DNA of 64,000 nt. It comes from Synechococcus sp. NOUM97013 (GTDB taxonomy: Bacteria; Cyanobacteriota; Cyanobacteriia; PCC-6307; Cyanobiaceae). The translations under genes were made by a program, and so were the position numbers. Positions 36,371 to 43,927 of the stretch are shown in pieces. Within the stretch, counting starts at the first letter, position 1, and each line of letters starts with the position of its first letter. The stretch is from contig NZ_CP047941.1 of NCBI RefSeq assembly GCF_014279815.1, forward strand, positions 2,046,001 through 2,110,000. Reading direction: 5' to 3'. The notes beneath the pieces were generated by a model. That model saw nothing but the letters and a program-made list of their open reading frames with translations. It had not been told where the DNA came from and searched no databases.

Positions 36371-37810
36371 TCAGCCCACAGAACCCTCAAGCTTGAGCGC
36401 CAACAACTTGTCAGCTTCAGCAGCAAATTCCATCGGCAATTGATTGAACACATCGCGACAGAAGCCACTCACCATCATCGAAACCGCCTCCTCAAAACCG
36501 ATGCCTCGGCTCTGGAGATAAAACAGCTGATCTTCGGAGATGCGACAGGTGCTGGCCTCATGCTCGATGGCAGCCTGAGGCTGCTGCGAACGAATGTATG
36601 GATAGGTATTGGCCGCAGCCTGATCGCCGATGAGCATCGAATCGCACTGACTGTAATTGCGTGCACCCTTGGCTTTCGGCCCCATCTGCACCAAACCCCG
36701 ATAGCTGTTGCTCGACTGCCCGGCACTGATGCCTTTACTCACGATTGTGGAGCGAGTGCGCGGTCCGATATGGACCATTTTTGTGCCGGTGTCGGCCTGC
36801 TGACGATTATTGGTTAACGCCACGGAATAAAACTCTCCGACGGAGTCGGAGCCCTGCAGGACACAGCTGGGATATTTCCAGGTAATGGCTGATCCGGTCT
36901 CCACTTGCGTCCAGCTGATCCGACTTCGATCGCCACGACACTGACCACGCTTGGTCACAAAGTTATAGATACCGCCGACGCCGTTCTCGTCGCCGGCATA
37001 CCAGTTCTGAACGGTGGAGTACTTGATCGATGCATCATCAAGAGCCACGAGTTCAACCACCGCCGCATGCAACTGATTAGTGTCAAACATCGGAGCTGTG
37101 CAACCTTCCAGGTAACTCACCGAGGCACCTTCTTCCGCGACGATCAAGGTGCGCTCGAACTGACCGGTATCACCTGAATTGATCCTGAAATAGGTGGAAA
37201 GCTCCATGGGGCATTCCACACCCTTTGGAATGAAGACGAAGGATCCATCACTGAACACAGCAGAGTTCAGCGCGGAGAAGTAGTTGTCATTGCTGGGAAC
37301 AACCGTGCCGAGATAACGCTCAATGAGCGCGGGATGCTCTTTCACAGCTTCACTGAAGGAGCAAAAGACAACTCCATGCTCAGCGAGCTTCTCTTTATAA
37401 GTCGTGGCGATGGAGACGCTGTCAAAGACAGCATCCACGGCCACATTGCTCAGGCGCTTCTGTTCACTCAGCGGAATCCCGAGCTTATCGAACGTTTCCA
37501 AAAGCTTGGGGTCAACCTCATCGAGGCTGTTTTTTTTCTCCTGCTGCTTGGGAGCTGCGTAATAAACGATGTCCTGATAATCGATCGGGTCGTAGCCCAG
37601 CTCAGCCCAATCCGGCTCTTCAAGGGTTAACCAATGCCGGAAAGCCTTGAGGCGGAATTGAAGAAGGAAATCGGGCTCTTCCTTCTTCTTAGAGATCACA
37701 CGCACCACCTCCTCGCTGAGACCTTTGGCGATCTTGTCGGTCTCAATCTCGGTAACGAAGCCGTATTTATACGGCTGGCTGACGAGATCACGGGTGGAGG
37801 TGGATGTCAT
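36371..37810 (-). CDS. sufB: Fe-S assembly scaffold subunit SufB
   Basis: 479 residues, usual length. Landmarks: [40 protein letters not shown] (with the conserved Cys), [40 protein letters not shown] and the C-terminal [20 protein letters not shown] shared with SufD. The nascent cluster forms between SufB and SufD. It is separated from ftrC by 5 bases. Confidence 0.96.
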   Translation of the reverse strand: MTSTSTRDLVSQPYKYGFVTEIETDKIAKGLSEEVVRVISKKKEEPDFLLQFRLKAFRHWLTLEEPDWAELGYDPIDYQDIVYYAAPKQQEKKNSLDEVDPKLLETFDKLGIPLSEQKRLSNVAVDAVFDSVSIATTYKEKLAEHGVVFCSFSEAVKEHPALIERYLGTVVPSNDNYFSALNSAVFSDGSFVFIPKGVECPMELSTYFRINSGDTGQFERTLIVAEEGASVSYLEGCTAPMFDTNQLHAAVVELVALDDASIKYSTVQNWYAGDENGVGGIYNFVTKRGQCRGDRSRISWTQVETGSAITWKYPSCVLQGSDSVGEFYSVALTNNRQQADTGTKMVHIGPRTRSTIVSKGISAGQSSNSYRGLVQMGPKAKGARNYSQCDSMLIGDQAAANTYPYIRSQQPQAAIEHEASTCRISEDQLFYLQSRGIGFEEAVSMMVSGFCRDVFNQLPMEFAAEADKLLALKLEGSVG

Positions 37811-37815
37811 GTCAC

Positions 37816-38175
37816 TCAGCCTGCAGTGGCATGGATGGTTTCAGTGGCGATCGTCTGCTCCTCACCACGGAAGGGGTTGTCCTCAGTCAGGAAGAGCATG
37901 CAATGGCATTCCTTGCGCTCTCGCATTGGCACACAAGGGCAGTTCCAAAAGGCCTGTGACACCTCAGCCTCTTTGTCTTCGTAATGGCGGCAGGGACACA
38001 GCGCGCCACCCAGATCATCCTTGTGACGCGCAAGACCCTTCAGCACCACAGACGTCACACCGGGATCGCTGCAGAAGTAGGTCCCAGTCCGCTGGGCATA
38101 GGTCTCAGCGAACTTGCGGATCACTTCAAGGCTCTCCGCGGTCGGTTCTTGGTTGCCCGCAGGGGACTCAGTCAT
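37816..38175 (-). CDS. ftrC: Ferredoxin-thioredoxin reductase, catalytic chain
   Basis: 119 residues. The seven-cysteine pattern that binds the 4Fe-4S cluster and redox disulfide is complete: [48 protein letters not shown]. It passes electrons from photosystem I-reduced ferredoxin to thioredoxins. As first gene of the minus-strand unit ahead of sufBCDS, it shares their promoter region, which makes sense for an Fe-S enzyme that controls light-dependent redox signalling. Confidence 0.95.
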   Translation of the reverse strand: MTESPAGNQEPTAESLEVIRKFAETYAQRTGTYFCSDPGVTSVVLKGLARHKDDLGGALCPCRHYEDKEAEVSQAFWNCPCVPMRERKECHCMLFLTEDNPFRGEEQTIATETIHATAG

Positions 38176-38210
38176 GACAACGAAACTGGCAGAGGAACGA
38201 AGCCGGGGAG

Positions 38211-38234
38211 ATACGAAACAGATGGGTTTCGTAT
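38211..38234. promoter_or_regulatory. Perfect palindrome between ftrC-suf and sufR, candidate SufR operator
   Basis: ATACGAAAC (38211-38219), spacer AGATGG, GTTTCGTAT (38226-38234): a perfect 9-bp inverted repeat. It is 36 bases upstream of the ftrC ATG and 170 bases upstream of sufR. Its inner half sites AAAC-N6-GTTT have the same spacing as the CAAC-N6-GTTG sites described for Synechocystis SufR. A role as operator is inferred from position and symmetry. Confidence 0.55.
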
Positions 38235-38403
38235 TCGAAGCCTAGGGCACAGATCAGGCACCCGACGTCGAGAACATTGTGACGGACCCTGGATCCCAAT
38301 CGCATCCTCGATGACGACCGATCCAGCTCTCAACAGGATCTGAATCATGATCCAAGGCAGTTGCCCGAATCCCGTGGCATCGTGACCGTATCGTCCCGGT
38401 CCC

Positions 38404-39078
38404 ATGGGTGCGTCCGCGCAAGCTCCCACACGTGAAGCGACGCTGACCCTGCTTCTGAGGCAGGGTCAGGTCAGTGCGTCCGCTCTTGCGGATCAGCTGA
38501 ACATTTCCGTGCAAGCCATGCGCAGGCATCTGCGCACGCTCGAAGATGAAGGGTTAGTGGAATCGCGTGCGGTGTCGGCAGGACCGGGTCGCCCCTCCAA
38601 CCAATGGCGACTGACGAAACAGGGACATCAGCACTTTCCGGACGGCAGCGAAACCTTCGCTCTTGACCTGCTGGAGTCGATGGTCACGAGCCTCCCGCCC
38701 GACACCCTGGTCACCCTGCTCAACAGCCAGGCTCTGCACAAAGCAGACCTCTACAGACGCCAATTAGGCGAAGGCTCCCTCGAGGAACGCATCCGCACCC
38801 TGGTTCAACTGCGCAGCGACGAGGGCTATGTCAGCGAAATGGTGCCAGCTGCCGAAGGATCCGGCTGGTGCATCAACGAGTACCACTGCTCCGTCCAGCG
38901 CATTGCCGAAGAGCATCCAGCGGTCTGTGATCAGGAATTACAGGTGATTCGCATGACCTTTCAGGACTGCAGAGTGGAGCGGATTCACTGGCGACTGGAA
39001 TCCGGGCACTCCTGTGGTTTTCTGATCAGCCCCCAGGTCAATCCGCTCCACCAGCCCTCATCCGACCTGCACTCATGA
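38404..39078 (+). CDS. sufR: Transcriptional repressor SufR
   Basis: 224 residues. An N-terminal winged helix of the DeoR/ArsR-like type (ALADQLNISVQAMRRHLRTL then DEGLVESRAVSAGPGRPSNQ) is followed by a C-terminal sensor with four cysteines: GWCINEYHCSVQRIAEEHPA, AVCDQEL, FQDCRVERIHWRLESGHSC. These ligate the 4Fe-4S cluster whose loss relieves repression of the suf genes. It is divergent from the suf cluster, the standard arrangement. The ATG at 38404 starts the annotated frame. Confidence 0.93.
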   Translation: MGASAQAPTREATLTLLLRQGQVSASALADQLNISVQAMRRHLRTLEDEGLVESRAVSAGPGRPSNQWRLTKQGHQHFPDGSETFALDLLESMVTSLPPDTLVTLLNSQALHKADLYRRQLGEGSLEERIRTLVQLRSDEGYVSEMVPAAEGSGWCINEYHCSVQRIAEEHPAVCDQELQVIRMTFQDCRVERIHWRLESGHSCGFLISPQVNPLHQPSSDLHS

Positions 39079-39458
39079 GCAGTGGCGCCATACCGGCAAC
39101 AGGACCTCTGACCCGTCAACAGATCGAAGCGATCGAGGCCACCCTTCTCCCCACGCTGGATCGTCACCACCTCAGGCTGCAGGCCCATTGCCTGGCCACG
39201 TTCCAACAAATGGCCAGCCCTCTCCAGCAGGGACCGCTGCCCAACCGTCAGCGCTGGCAGAGCTGGTGCGAGCAACAGCCGCAATTGGCCGACGACCCTG
39301 ACTTCATGGAGCTGCTGATGATGCAATTCACAGTCATCGCGACTCAACTGGAGGATGTGGCGAGCGGCCTGGGCATCAGCCCGCTCGAGCTCAGCTTGGA
39401 CAACCTCATCCGCCATAGCGAAAAGGCCAGCAGGCAACGGCTGGAGAGCTCCCACTAA
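39075..39458 (+). CDS. Hypothetical helical protein coupled to sufR
   Basis: 127 residues, overlapping the sufR stop by 4 bases (ATGA). All-helical: GPLTRQQIEAIEATLLPTLD, RHHLRLQAHCLATFQQMASP, FMELLMMQFTVIATQLEDVA. It has two cysteines and no signal peptide. Coupling to sufR hints at a role around Fe-S status or cofactor handling, but the sequence itself does not show one. No family recognised. Confidence 0.6.
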   Translation: MSSGAIPATGPLTRQQIEAIEATLLPTLDRHHLRLQAHCLATFQQMASPLQQGPLPNRQRWQSWCEQQPQLADDPDFMELLMMQFTVIATQLEDVASGLGISPLELSLDNLIRHSEKASRQRLESSH

Positions 39459-39532
39459 GTGTTGCCACGCCATGCAGACGTCACATTGATGACTGCGTCC
39501 TGCGATCATCCAGAGGATTGGATCCGCCGCTG

Positions 39533-40123
39533 ATGACCCTGGACATCCCCGACGCGCCGACCTTCTTCCGCCTGAGCTGCGGCAGCTGGCGGTCCCAGCG
39601 CAGCGTGCACCATCTACTGCACCGTCGCGCCGAAGCCGGCGGATCTCTGATTGTGGTGGAAGATCTGGAGATCGATGATGCACGGTTGCTGGATATGGCC
39701 CGTCAGCACGATCAGGATCCCGGTCGGATCATCGGAGGAAGCTATGTGCGCTGGAGCGCGTCCATGGCATGGGATCGCGATGGGGATGCCCATGACGGTG
39801 AAACCTGCTTTGCCTTGATCGGCGACAGCGCGTCCGCACGATCGGGAACCATGCTCAGGGATCAGGGCTACGCAGAAAAAGCCCCTGCCACATCCACGTT
39901 CAGCATGGACGACCGGGATGGTCTGATTCTCTGCACCAGCTACGAGATGATGACCGTGTGGGAACGCTTCAGCTTCTCGGGAGCGGATGTGCGGATTCGG
40001 TCGAGCACGGTTGAAGGCCTGTCCAACAACGCCTCCTTCTGTGTTGAGACCCGATTGAAGGACGACGGCTCAAGCGGTGAGAGTGCTCTGTCAACAGCTG
40101 TGACTTCACCCTTCGGATGGTGA
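39533..40123 (+). CDS. CpcS/CpeS family phycobiliprotein lyase
   Basis: 196 residues from the ATG at 39533; a TTG at 39518 behind CAGAGGA is an alternative. The lipocalin-like lyase family is recognised by FFRLSCGSWRSQRSVHHLLH, RRAEAGGSLIVVEDL, a later WSASMAWDRDG, and the barrel strand WERFSFSGADVRIRSSTVEG. These enzymes attach phycocyanobilin or phycoerythrobilin to conserved cysteines of antenna proteins. The cpcG gene 94 bases downstream fits an antenna role. Sequence alone does not tell CpcS from CpeS or CpcU. Confidence 0.8.
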   Translation: MTLDIPDAPTFFRLSCGSWRSQRSVHHLLHRRAEAGGSLIVVEDLEIDDARLLDMARQHDQDPGRIIGGSYVRWSASMAWDRDGDAHDGETCFALIGDSASARSGTMLRDQGYAEKAPATSTFSMDDRDGLILCTSYEMMTVWERFSFSGADVRIRSSTVEGLSNNASFCVETRLKDDGSSGESALSTAVTSPFGW

Positions 40124-40216
40124 GTGTCCACTGTTACGGACTGTGAGTAGCCCGGGGAGCCACGGGGAGCACGTTCATTCACACTTCTACGATCGCTGCA
40201 GTGTGTTCCGAACAGC

Positions 40217-40975
40217 GTGGCTCTTCCTCTCCTGCAGTACGCACCGACCACGCAGAACAATCGCGTAGCTCCCATCCGCGTTGCATCCGACGAGAACGAG
40301 CGTTCTCAGCAGATGGACATCGCCATGGATGCGGACAACGTTGAGACCGTGATCGAGTCGGCGTACCGCCAGGTGTTTTTCCACGCGTTCAAGAGCGACC
40401 GCGACGCCTTCCTCGAATCCCAGCTTCGGAACGGACAGATCACGGTCCGCGATTTCATTCGCGGGCTCTGCCTCTCCGACACCTTCAAGCGGACCTTCTA
40501 CGGGTTCAACTCCAACTACAAGGTGGTGCGCCACCTTGTGCAGAAAATTCTTGGCCGCAAGACCCACGGCCAATCAGAAGAGATTGCCTGGTCCATCGTG
40601 ATTGCCTCCCAGGGCATCGAAGGCATGGTCGACACCCTCCTCGACAGCGATGAATACCTGAGCGCCTTCGGTTACGACACCGTGCCCTATCAGCGCAATC
40701 GCGTTCTTCCCGGACGCGAGCTCGGCGAGACCCCCTTCAACATCACCACACCTCGCTACGACGAGTACTACCGCGGAATCCTGGGCTTCCCGAAGATCGT
40801 CTACACAGGCACCGCCAAGACCCTGCCCGAGCGCGCCAATCGCAAGCGCGGCGGTTACACCGAGGACTATCTCCCCTGGGTCCGCGGCATGGCCCCCGGA
40901 ATGGGAGCTTCACCGACTGGGAGCGCCGACATCGATTACCTCTCCAAAGTTCCGTTCCGCAGCATCGGTCGCTGA
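40217..40975 (+). CDS. cpcG: Phycobilisome rod-core linker CpcG
   Basis: 252 residues. N terminus MALPLLQYAPTTQNNRVAPI. The linker domain (about 30-180) includes VIESAYRQVFFHAFKSDRD, LESQLRNGQITVRDFIRGLC, FYGFNSNYKVVRHLVQKILG and DSDEYLSAFGYDTVPYQRNR. It joins phycocyanin rods to the allophycocyanin core. The C-terminal part is short and hydrophilic, as in CpcG1-type core linkers and unlike the membrane-anchored CpcG2 type. A strong terminator follows. Confidence 0.95.
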   Translation: MALPLLQYAPTTQNNRVAPIRVASDENERSQQMDIAMDADNVETVIESAYRQVFFHAFKSDRDAFLESQLRNGQITVRDFIRGLCLSDTFKRTFYGFNSNYKVVRHLVQKILGRKTHGQSEEIAWSIVIASQGIEGMVDTLLDSDEYLSAFGYDTVPYQRNRVLPGRELGETPFNITTPRYDEYYRGILGFPKIVYTGTAKTLPERANRKRGGYTEDYLPWVRGMAPGMGASPTGSADIDYLSKVPFRSIGR

Positions 40976-41003
40976 GTCCAACCCAGCTCAACCCCTTCAA
41001 AAA

Positions 41004-41028
41004 GGAGCCCCTCAGGGCTCCTTTTTTT
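41004..41028 (+). terminator. Rho-independent terminator of cpcG
   Basis: GGAGCCC pairs with GGGCTCC around CTCA (7-bp perfect GC-rich stem), followed by seven T. It is placed 28 bases after the cpcG stop. Confidence 0.92.
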
Positions 41029-41149
41029 GTGTCCACGACTGGTCCTACAAGCGCATTGCCGTCAGAAGATGCTGACCACGGGGCTCTTAGCGCCCTGAAA
41101 AAGAACAATTGCCAGCAAACTGATCCCAAAGAAACCCGGTAGCTCGAAC

Positions 41150-42220
41150 GTGACGCAAGCCATCACATCCCTCGCCCGCATGACCCTGCGTCAGCTGCGT
41201 CAGATGGCTAGTGATCTCGGCGTGACTCTCTACAGCCGCAAGAGCAAGGAAGATCTGGTCTCAGCGATTGCCGAGCGGCAGGAACGACGCGGTGGAGACC
41301 TCAAAGCCATCGAGGCAGAACTCACACCACCCTCCCAGTCTCAGTCGACAACCCGAGTGGTGTTTCTCCCCCGGGATCCCCAATGGGCTTATGTGTTCTG
41401 GGAGATCTCCGATACCGATCGCCGCCGCGCCCAGAGCGAAGGTGCCGCGCACTTGAGCCTTCGCCTCGCCGACGTCACCGGTCTTCAAAACGGTTCGGCT
41501 CACCCACACACGCTCCAGGAAGTGCCTGTGGATAGCCACAGCACCGAGTGGTACCTCCCTGTTCCTCTCTGCGACCGCGACTACCGCGTCGAGCTCGGTT
41601 TCCGTTCTGGCAGCAACTGGATCTCCCTGGCCTTCTCCTCGGTAGCTCGCGTTCCCGCCCTGCACCCCAGCGACCAGATCCTCGATCAATTCGTTCCCTT
41701 CAGTCTGGAAGCGGCAGCACCTGCTCCCGCACCGGTCGCTCCGCCGGCCGAGCCCAGCGACAGCGGTCTGCACGAGCGCCTTTATCAAAGCGCGACCACC
41801 CACTTCCGCAGCCGCAGGGTTGGTTCGGAAGTGCTTCACGAACAGGATTCCATGCCTGGTGACCAGCGCGGTCTGAGCGATTCGGGCGCCGGACTATGGG
41901 CCAGCGGTCGCAACGAATCAGGCTTGGGTGGTGTTGCTCCACGCCAGCGCACCTTCTGGCTGGTGGCTGACGCCGAGCTGATCGTCTACGGCGCTACCGA
42001 TCCCTCCGCCTGCCTCACCATCGGCGGCGAAGAAGTTCCCCTCTCGGACGAAGGAACCTTCCGCATTCAGGTGCCCTTCCGCGACGGTGAGCAGGTTTAT
42101 GCCATCGAAGCCACTGCCGCCGATGGCGAACAGAAGCGCAACATCACCTTGAACTTCGAGCGCGTGACACCGGAAGACAACAGCAACCCCGCCAGCGAAG
42201 CCAAGGCTGAGTGGTTCTGA
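41150..42220 (+). CDS. DUF4912 protein with Rho/SAP-like N terminus
   Basis: 356 residues, GTG start at 41150. Residues about 8-50 (ARMTLRQLRQMASDLGVTLY, SRKSKEDLVSAIAERQ) form the helix-extended-helix of Rho-N/SAP domains, which bind nucleic acid. Residues about 65-190 are DUF4912: VVFLPRDPQWAYVFWEISDT and YRVELGFRSGSNWISLAFSS. A Pro/Ala linker leads to a second beta domain near the C terminus (FWLVADAELIVYGATDPSAC, then VYAIEATAADGEQ). The function is unknown. Confidence 0.75.
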   Translation: MTQAITSLARMTLRQLRQMASDLGVTLYSRKSKEDLVSAIAERQERRGGDLKAIEAELTPPSQSQSTTRVVFLPRDPQWAYVFWEISDTDRRRAQSEGAAHLSLRLADVTGLQNGSAHPHTLQEVPVDSHSTEWYLPVPLCDRDYRVELGFRSGSNWISLAFSSVARVPALHPSDQILDQFVPFSLEAAAPAPAPVAPPAEPSDSGLHERLYQSATTHFRSRRVGSEVLHEQDSMPGDQRGLSDSGAGLWASGRNESGLGGVAPRQRTFWLVADAELIVYGATDPSACLTIGGEEVPLSDEGTFRIQVPFRDGEQVYAIEATAADGEQKRNITLNFERVTPEDNSNPASEAKAEWF

Positions 42221-42230
42221 TCCCGTGGGA

Positions 42231-42413
42231 ATGAAGCGGAACACACTCCGTTGGTTTGTGGCCATCACTCCCCTTGCGGGGGCGATGGCCTTTCCCGTCT
42301 TGGTCCCCCTGACCATGGCGAAACTGGGAATCGGCGCCGGAGTCGGCGTGGCCTTGGCGCTCAGCAGTCTCTGGTTTGTGACCATGCTCAGCACAGCAGA
42401 AATGCCCCACTAG
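42231..42413 (+). CDS. 60-residue two-helix membrane protein
   Basis: Starting at ATG 42231: MKRNTLRWFVAITPLAGAMA, then LVPLTMAKLGIGAGVGVALA and LSSLWFVTMLSTAEMPH. Two hydrophobic segments with a basic N terminus. A GTG at 42225 adds two residues. It is 10 bases downstream of the DUF4912 gene. Function unknown. Confidence 0.6.
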   Translation: MKRNTLRWFVAITPLAGAMAFPVLVPLTMAKLGIGAGVGVALALSSLWFVTMLSTAEMPH

Positions 42414-42469
42414 GCCAGCGCAGGATTTTGCTTAGGGGAACACTGCACTCACCGGAGTGAAGTTTCTCG

Positions 42470-43891
42470 ATGCGCCCACGACCCCGTCCTCTGAAAGCAG
42501 GAGTCACCACAGCATCAGCGCTGTCGTTCTTGCTGTTGAGCTGCAGCCAGCCAGGGACGGTGGTGGGTCGAGGGGGCGAACCACTGGCGATGCCCAATGG
42601 CATCACGCTGCACTTCAACCATCGCGACAGCAACCGCTACCGCCATCCGCTGACGGGGAAATGGCGCAATGGCGATGACCTCGAACAAGCCTTGATCGCG
42701 CAGATCGAAAGTGCAGAGCAGGAACTGCTGGTGGCTGTTCAGGAGCTTTCATTGCCCGCCATTGCCGATGCGCTGGTGCAGGCCAGCCAGAACGGAGTGA
42801 AGGTTCACGTGGTTCTGGAGAACACCTACAGCACCCCCTGGACTGAGCTGCACCCCACAGACCTGCCCGCCCACGGCCGTCAACGCCTGCATCAACTCCA
42901 GACACTCGCCGATCGCAACCGTGACGGCACACTGAGCGCTGAAGAACGACTCCACGGTGACGCGGTCGCCATCCTGAGGCGCGGCGGCGTGCCGACCATC
43001 GATGACACCGAAGACGGCAGTCGTGGAAGCGGCCTGATGCACCACAAATTCATGGTGGTGGACCGACGGCGTGTCGTGACAGGAAGCGCCAACTTCACCA
43101 GTTCGGGATTGCACGGCGATGCCGGGGCACCCCAAACCCGGGGCAACGTGAATCATCTGCTGAGCATCGACAGCGCAGAACTGGCGGCGGTGTTCCGCGA
43201 AGAGTTCGAACAGATGTGGGGTGACGGACCCTCAGGGCAGAAGGACAGCCGCTTCGGTCGAGGGAAAGAGAGTCGACCTCTTCAGACCGTGCACCACGAC
43301 GACATCAGGATCGATGTGCTGTTCCCACCGCACTCCCCAAAGGATGCAGACCATGGCTTGAACCTGATTGGCCGAATACTGGACACGGCACAACAAACCA
43401 TCGACATGGCTTTGTTCGTGTTCTCAGCGCAGTCACTGACCAACGTCCTGGCTGAACGCCAAGACGCAGGCGTGGGAATCCGCTTGCTGGCTGATCCCGG
43501 CTTTGCCAGCCGCTCCTTTTCGGAGGTTCTGGACCTGCTGGGTCTGGCGCTGCCCGACCGTTTCTGCAAGCTCGAAGCCGGCAATCAACCCCTGACCACT
43601 CCGATCAAGGGCATCGGCACCCCCCGCCTCGCCCGCGGCGACAAGCTCCACCACAAGTTCGCCGTCATTGATCACAAAACAGTGATCACAGGATCCTTCA
43701 ACTGGTCGCCCTCAGCTGCTCACACCAACGATGAAACCCTGCTGGTGATTCACTCACCCAAGCTTGCCGCGCATTTCACCCGTGAAATGAATCGCCTCTG
43801 GCGAGGTGCTGAACTGGGCATCAATGCGCGCATTCGCAAAAAACTTGAACGGCAACGGATCCGCTGCGGAGATGGAGTGGAGAGGGGTTAA
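42470..43891 (+). CDS. Phospholipase D-like lipoprotein (two HKD motifs)
   Basis: 473 residues. The signal peptide ends in a lipobox (SFLLLSCSQPG). There are two PLD catalytic motifs: HHKFMVVDRRRVVTGSANFT near residue 190 and HHKFAVIDHKTVITGSFNWS near residue 400. Between them is an EF-hand-like DRNRDGTLSAEE. It is probably a periplasmic phosphodiesterase or nuclease of the PLD superfamily, substrate unknown. Its last 260 bases are duplicated at 49461-49759, with 122 bases identical (43631-43752). The genomic island therefore seems to have inserted in the 3' part of this gene and rebuilt its end. Confidence 0.85.
   Translation: MRPRPRPLKAGVTTASALSFLLLSCSQPGTVVGRGGEPLAMPNGITLHFNHRDSNRYRHPLTGKWRNGDDLEQALIAQIESAEQELLVAVQELSLPAIADALVQASQNGVKVHVVLENTYSTPWTELHPTDLPAHGRQRLHQLQTLADRNRDGTLSAEERLHGDAVAILRRGGVPTIDDTEDGSRGSGLMHHKFMVVDRRRVVTGSANFTSSGLHGDAGAPQTRGNVNHLLSIDSAELAAVFREEFEQMWGDGPSGQKDSRFGRGKESRPLQTVHHDDIRIDVLFPPHSPKDADHGLNLIGRILDTAQQTIDMALFVFSAQSLTNVLAERQDAGVGIRLLADPGFASRSFSEVLDLLGLALPDRFCKLEAGNQPLTTPIKGIGTPRLARGDKLHHKFAVIDHKTVITGSFNWSPSAAHTNDETLLVIHSPKLAAHFTREMNRLWRGAELGINARIRKKLERQRIRCGDGVERG
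43631..43752 (+). repeat. Left 122-bp direct repeat bracketing the island (att-like)
   Basis: These 122 bases, encoding the second HKD motif region of the PLD-like gene, are identical to 49481-49602. Similarity continues more weakly on the 3' side to the gene end. This looks like an attachment duplication generated by integration into a coding gene. Confidence 0.8.
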
Positions 43892-43927
43892 GAGGAGGAG
43901 CAAGTGGCTTGAAAGGTGGCTTAGTGG

